This document shows positions 6,749 through 10,241 of a stretch of DNA of 10,241 bases, piece after piece; position 1 is the first letter of the stretch, and every line of letters starts with the position of its first letter. The notes under the pieces are model-generated. The model searched no databases. It was not told the DNA's origin and was given only the letters and a program-made list of their open reading frames with translations. The DNA comes from Bacteroidota bacterium (GTDB lineage: Bacteria; Bacteroidota; Bacteroidia; Flavobacteriales; Flavobacteriaceae), in contig JAEWKB010000268.1 in the NCBI GenBank assembly GCA_023386255.1, positions 1-10,241 of the forward strand. Reading direction: 5' to 3'. The position numbers and the translations under genes are program-made.

Positions 6749-8803
6749 ATGAAAAATCTGATCGCATTGACTATCATGCTTCCGGTTGCAGTTGCGGCAC
6801 AGGACCATGAAAAGGCATGCGATGTTTTTTCTAAAGTGAATTATGTGCTGCAGGAAGCGCATATAAAGCCTAAACCGATAGACGACAGCCTGTCGGTTTA
6901 TGTTTTTAATTCAATTATTGAAGACCTGGACGACAACAGCACGCTGTTCCTTCAAGAAGAGTACAACCAGCTGGCACAACATAAATTCCTGATAGATGAC
7001 TACCTGAAAGCCGGAGAATGTGCTTTTATGAACGATTTCACTACCCTTTACAGGAAAGCACTTGAGCGAAAAAAAGCTTATATAGAAGAAGTAAACCGTG
7101 AGAACATTGCATACAACAGCAGCGATACGATCTTCTATTCCAGGTCTGCTTTCCCATACCACAAAGAGCCCGGTAAAATAAAGAATTTCATACGTAAGAA
7201 AATCACTTACGATGTTCTTGAAGATATTTCGAAGATGAGCAAGAACAAAGATTCATTAAAGGTTCACCTTGCTAAACTAGGTGCAGTATCTAAAGACAAG
7301 GTAACTGAGTCTTACCTTTGCCGTGTTAATACGTTGCTTAATCCTTCTGATGGTTTCGAGAATAGCTTTTACAACCTGTTCTTCTCTACCTTCTGTTCGT
7401 ATTTCGACCCCCACTCTACCTATTTCAGCTATAATGACAAAGCTTCGTTCATGTCATCCATAGCTACAGAAAATTATTCTTTAGGCTTATATGTAAGCCA
7501 GAATGATAAAGAAGAAATTGTTGTTGAAGAAATTGTACCCGGCGGCCCGGCCTTTAAAACGCAAAAGATAACCAAAGGCGACCAGCTACTCAAACTTGCT
7601 GCTAATGACCAGGAATATGCAGTAACATGCGCATCGATGGAAACCATAAGCCGGATAGTACTATCGGACACCTACCGTAATGTAGAGCTTACACTCCGCA
7701 AGAATGATGGTACAATATATTCGGTAAAGCTGGAGAAGAAAATAATGAAAGCTGAAGACCACAGCGTTTACAGCTATGTACTGGGGGAGACTGACCCGGT
7801 TGGATATGTAAAAGTACCAAGTTTTTATACCGCACTTGATGATAACAGTACCAATGGCTGTGCCGATGATGTAGCCCGTGAAGTTGAAAAACTAAAGCAG
7901 CAGGGAATAAAAGCCCTTATAATAGATTTGCAGTACAATGGCGGCGGCAGTATGGATGAGGTAATACGAATGGCGGGACTATTTATAGACTCCGGGCCTA
8001 TGGCAGTAATTACAGGCAAAGGAAAGTCATATGATATTATTAAAGATTATCAGCGCGGTACTGTATACAATGGCCCTATGGTGGTGCTTGTAAATGGCTT
8101 TTCGGCTTCTGCCAGTGAGTTTTTTGCAGGTGTAATGCAGGATTACAACCGTGCGCTGATTGCAGGAAGCAATACACTGGGCAAGGCTACTATGCAGACT
8201 ATATTGCCTTTAAAAGATAGCGAACAGGATTTTGTAAAGGTAACTATAGACAGGTTTTACCGTGTTACCGGAAAAAGCAGCCAGTATACGGGTGTAACGC
8301 CTGATGTAAAAATGCCATCTTTCTTTGAGAAGCTGCTGCCCCGCGAAAGCAGCATGCCCAATGCTATAAAGAACGACAGTGTTGCCGTAAAGGTAAAGTT
8401 CAGGCAGTTGCCGGATGACCTTATAAAGCAGGCGGCTGTACTAAGCCGGAAACGTATTGAAGCAAATCCTGACTTTGACCTTATTGAATCCATTAACAAG
8501 CGAATAGAGACCCTCTACAAGAGAGATAAAGCTGCACTGCCTGTTACTTTTGATAACGTTTTTGCCGATGTACATTCAATGGACGGAATTTGGAAAGACA
8601 TAAACACAGCCTCAGAAAAAGAATATACCTTTAAAGTTGCCAACACTGCCACTGCAGCTACGGTCAATGATGATTTTTTTACAAGTATTAACGAACAGAA
8701 GATAAAATCTTTAAAAACAGATGCCTGTATTGCCGAGGCTTTACGCATAGCTACCGATCTTTATAATTTAAAGTATAATAAACTGGCAGTAACCTCAAAT
8801 TAG
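6749..8803 (+). CDS. periplasmic S41 carboxy-terminal processing protease (Prc/Tsp-like)
   Basis: A 684-residue tail-specific protease, about the size of E. coli Prc (682). The first 17 residues, ending PVAVAA before QDHEK, look like a Sec signal peptide with cleavage near A17, so the enzyme should act in the periplasm. Residues about 18-230 form the Prc-type N-terminal helical region, with YFDPHSTYFS at its end; a PDZ domain lies at about 235-325 (YSLGLYVSQ to KGDQLLKL); the S41 core follows from GYVKVPSFY near 350. In FSASASEFF (451-459) the central Ser454 and Lys479 of LGKATMQ have the same 25-residue spacing as the Ser430/Lys455 dyad of E. coli Prc, so it is predicted active. The family degrades or trims envelope proteins from the C terminus. 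The mature part has seven cysteines, an odd number for a periplasmic protein. It follows gcvT by 6 nt, an apparently functionally unrelated partner. Confidence 0.93.
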   Translation: MKNLIALTIMLPVAVAAQDHEKACDVFSKVNYVLQEAHIKPKPIDDSLSVYVFNSIIEDLDDNSTLFLQEEYNQLAQHKFLIDDYLKAGECAFMNDFTTLYRKALERKKAYIEEVNRENIAYNSSDTIFYSRSAFPYHKEPGKIKNFIRKKITYDVLEDISKMSKNKDSLKVHLAKLGAVSKDKVTESYLCRVNTLLNPSDGFENSFYNLFFSTFCSYFDPHSTYFSYNDKASFMSSIATENYSLGLYVSQNDKEEIVVEEIVPGGPAFKTQKITKGDQLLKLAANDQEYAVTCASMETISRIVLSDTYRNVELTLRKNDGTIYSVKLEKKIMKAEDHSVYSYVLGETDPVGYVKVPSFYTALDDNSTNGCADDVAREVEKLKQQGIKALIIDLQYNGGGSMDEVIRMAGLFIDSGPMAVITGKGKSYDIIKDYQRGTVYNGPMVVLVNGFSASASEFFAGVMQDYNRALIAGSNTLGKATMQTILPLKDSEQDFVKVTIDRFYRVTGKSSQYTGVTPDVKMPSFFEKLLPRESSMPNAIKNDSVAVKVKFRQLPDDLIKQAAVLSRKRIEANPDFDLIESINKRIETLYKRDKAALPVTFDNVFADVHSMDGIWKDINTASEKEYTFKVANTATAATVNDDFFTSINEQKIKSLKTDACIAEALRIATDLYNLKYNKLAVTSN

Positions 8804-8805
8804 TT

Positions 8806-8836
8806 TTTGCAGAAATAATGAATAAGTTTATTTTTG
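8806..8836 (+). promoter_or_regulatory. Bacteroidota promoter of yebC
   Basis: TTTG (8806-8809), a 19-nt spacer, then TATTTTTG (8829-8836) give a full match to the Bacteroidota promoter consensus TTTG-N19-21-TAnnTTTG. Transcription should begin at about 8840-8843, leaving a 5' UTR of roughly 13-16 nt before the yebC ATG at 8856. The -33 element lies 2 nt beyond the protease stop codon, which separates yebC from the gcvT unit. Confidence 0.8.
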
Positions 8837-8855
8837 TGCTGCTAATAAATTAATT

Positions 8856-9566
8856 ATGGGAAGAGCGTTCGAATTTAGGAAAGCACGAAAAATGAAACGT
8901 TGGTCGGCTATGGCCAAAACGTTTACAAGAATAGGCAAAGATATTGTGATGGCTGTTAAGGAAGGCGGCCCTAACCCTGAAACCAATTCGCGCTTAAGGG
9001 CTGTTATACAAAATGCCAAGGCTGCCAACATGCCAAAGGACAATGTTGAGCGTGCCATTAAAAAAGCATCAGACAAAGATACTGCCAACTTTAAAGAAGT
9101 ATTGTTTGAAGGATATGCGCCCCACGGTATCGCCATACTTATAGAAACCGCGACCGATAATAATAACCGTACTGTAGCCAACATCCGCAGTTACTTTAAT
9201 AAATGTAACGGCGCACTGGGCACACAAGGTTCGGTGGAATTTATGTTTGACCATACCTGTAACTTCCGCATACCGGCTGAGGGACAGGATGTTGAAGAGC
9301 TGGAGCTTGAGATGATAGACTTTGGTGTTGAGGAAATATTTGCAGATGAAGACGGTATCGTAATGTATGCTCCTTTTGAGAGCTTTGGAGCTATACAAAA
9401 AGAACTTGAGCACCGCGGCATCGACATACTTTCATCAGGCTTTGAAAGGATACCTCAGGTAACAAAAGAGCTAACACCTGAACAGGTTGCCGACGTTGAA
9501 AAACTTCTTGAAAAAATTGAAGAAGATGATGACGTGATGAACGTTTATCATACCATGAAGGAATAG
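8856..9566 (+). CDS. yebC: YebC/PmpR/TACO1 family protein
   Basis: A 236-residue YebC-family protein (family usually 235-250). Family members were long annotated as DNA-binding regulators; work on the mitochondrial relative TACO1 and on bacterial YebC points to a role in translation at difficult, proline-rich stretches. Conserved segments are GGPNPETNSRLR (residues 37-48), MPKDNVERAIKKAS, FEGYAPHG (84-91) and NNNRTVANIRSYF. The N terminus MGRAFEFRKARKMKRW differs from the MAGHSKWANIKHRK form common in Proteobacteria and Firmicutes and is the form I associate with Bacteroidota. The C-terminal region is strongly acidic (EKIEEDDDV). The gene is monocistronic by sequence, with its own near-consensus promoter upstream and a strong terminator 22 nt after the stop. 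Confidence 0.96.
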   Translation: MGRAFEFRKARKMKRWSAMAKTFTRIGKDIVMAVKEGGPNPETNSRLRAVIQNAKAANMPKDNVERAIKKASDKDTANFKEVLFEGYAPHGIAILIETATDNNNRTVANIRSYFNKCNGALGTQGSVEFMFDHTCNFRIPAEGQDVEELELEMIDFGVEEIFADEDGIVMYAPFESFGAIQKELEHRGIDILSSGFERIPQVTKELTPEQVADVEKLLEKIEEDDDVMNVYHTMKE

Positions 9567-9587
9567 TTTTTAAGATTATAAAATTGC

Positions 9588-9615
9588 AAGCGCTTGTTTT
9601 ACAGGCGCTTTTTTT
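9588..9615 (+). terminator. intrinsic terminator of yebC
   Basis: AAGCGCTTG (9588-9596) pairs with CAGGCGCTT (9602-9610) as a 9-bp stem with one G-U pair and a TTTTA loop. The stem runs straight into five further T residues, then ATTTC. It begins 22 nt after the yebC stop and is the only textbook Rho-independent terminator in the window. Confidence 0.9.
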
Positions 9616-9637
9616 ATTTCATAACTTTCACAAATAA

Positions 9638-9664
9638 TTTTTTTTAAGATTTTTTTTTTTAAAA
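9638..9664. repeat. paired T-tracts upstream of the sigma factor gene
   Basis: Eight T residues (9638-9645), AAGA, eleven T residues (9650-9660) and then four A residues (9661-9664). Such a tract can bend or stiffen DNA, act like an UP element, or vary in length by slippage. It sits 50-80 bp before the sigma factor start in a 149-bp spacer; I see no TAnnTTTG element in that spacer. Confidence 0.6.
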
Positions 9665-9715
9665 CTGTAACATCAGTAAAAATCTGCAGTCATTATATCA
9701 AACCGGTTAACCAAC

Positions 9716-10241
9716 TTGGAACACGCAAAGGACATAAATAATCTTGTAGAACGCTGCAGGCAGGGAAGCCGCAATGCACAGTTCGAGCTTTATAACACGT
9801 ATTATAAGGCTATGTACAATACTGCACTGCGTATAGTAAAAGATGCACACTGGGCAGAAGATATTATGCAGGAAGCATTCCTTAAAGCGTTTACCAGGAT
9901 TGATACCTTTAAAGGTGAAGTTTCATTTGGCGCCTGGTTAAAAAAGATTGTGGTAAACCACAGCCTGGACAATTACAAAAAGATAAACAGAACAGCTATG
10001 GACCCGCTAGACGATGTATTGTACAAAGTTGAGGATGACAGCCACAGCGATGAAGCCAAACTTGATTTCCGGCAGCTGCAGCTGCAACAGGTAATGACGG
10101 CAATACAGTCATTAAAGGAAAATTACAGGCTTATATTAACGCTGTTGTTTATTGAAGGGTATGACCAGGAAGAAATATGTGAAATTTTACAAATAAATCC
10201 CGGCAATTGCCGCACAACCATAAGCAGGGCTAAGGAAAGCC
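9716..10241 (+). CDS. ECF-type RNA polymerase sigma factor, partial
   Basis: The first 175 codons of a sigma-70 family ECF factor; the 3' end lies past the right edge. The frame is open from 9680 but has no ATG before residue 33, which is already inside the sigma-2 domain. TTG at 9716 is the best start, giving MEHAKDINNLVERCRQGSRN, the usual length before region 2. AEDIMQEAFLKAF (residues 47-59) is the region 2.2 core-binding helix, and SFGAWLKKIVVNHSLD (70-85) the region 2.3-2.4 part that reads the -10 DNA. The sigma-4 helix-turn-helix starts near SLKENYRLIL and runs through IEGYDQEEICEILQI to CRTTISRAKES. ECF factors of this sort are usually held by an anti-sigma factor encoded next door, which would lie outside the window. 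Target genes cannot be deduced. Confidence 0.92.
   Translation, partial: MEHAKDINNLVERCRQGSRNAQFELYNTYYKAMYNTALRIVKDAHWAEDIMQEAFLKAFTRIDTFKGEVSFGAWLKKIVVNHSLDNYKKINRTAMDPLDDVLYKVEDDSHSDEAKLDFRQLQLQQVMTAIQSLKENYRLILTLLFIEGYDQEEICEILQINPGNCRTTISRAKES

Overview
The window looks like a chromosomal stretch of a Bacteroidota bacterium, most likely a Flavobacteriaceae member. The grounds are the protein family types, the lack of Shine-Dalgarno sequences at most starts (AT-rich upstream bases instead), and promoter elements of the Bacteroidota TTTG / TAnnTTTG kind, the best one in front of yebC. All genes are housekeeping. I see no mobile element, CRISPR array, tRNA, rRNA or defence system.

Layout. 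(1) Positions 1-502, minus strand: 5' part of an NAD(P)HX repair enzyme (YjeF/NnrE domain), cut by the window edge. (2) Positions 503-797: a divergent intergenic region holding a TAnnTTTG promoter element, an unannotated 41-codon leader ORF with five consecutive threonine codons, and several inverted repeats. (3) Positions 798-5457, plus strand: a compact thrA-thrB-thrC operon (2-nt gap, then 4-nt overlap) that converts aspartate to threonine, apart from the aspartate-semialdehyde dehydrogenase step. (4) Positions 5660-8803: gcvT (glycine cleavage T protein) followed after 6 nt by a periplasmic Prc/Tsp-type S41 protease. (5) Positions 8856-9566: yebC with its own near-consensus promoter and a strong intrinsic terminator. 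(6) Positions 9716-10241: an ECF-type sigma factor starting at TTG, cut by the right edge.

How it works together. ThrA makes aspartyl phosphate and later reduces the semialdehyde to homoserine, ThrB phosphorylates homoserine, and ThrC makes threonine. The threonine-rich leader ORF just upstream strongly suggests that the operon senses charged tRNA-Thr. The downstream RNA does not carry a standard U-tract terminator, so the attenuation mechanism may differ from the enterobacterial thrL model. This leader is the most interesting item in an otherwise ordinary region.
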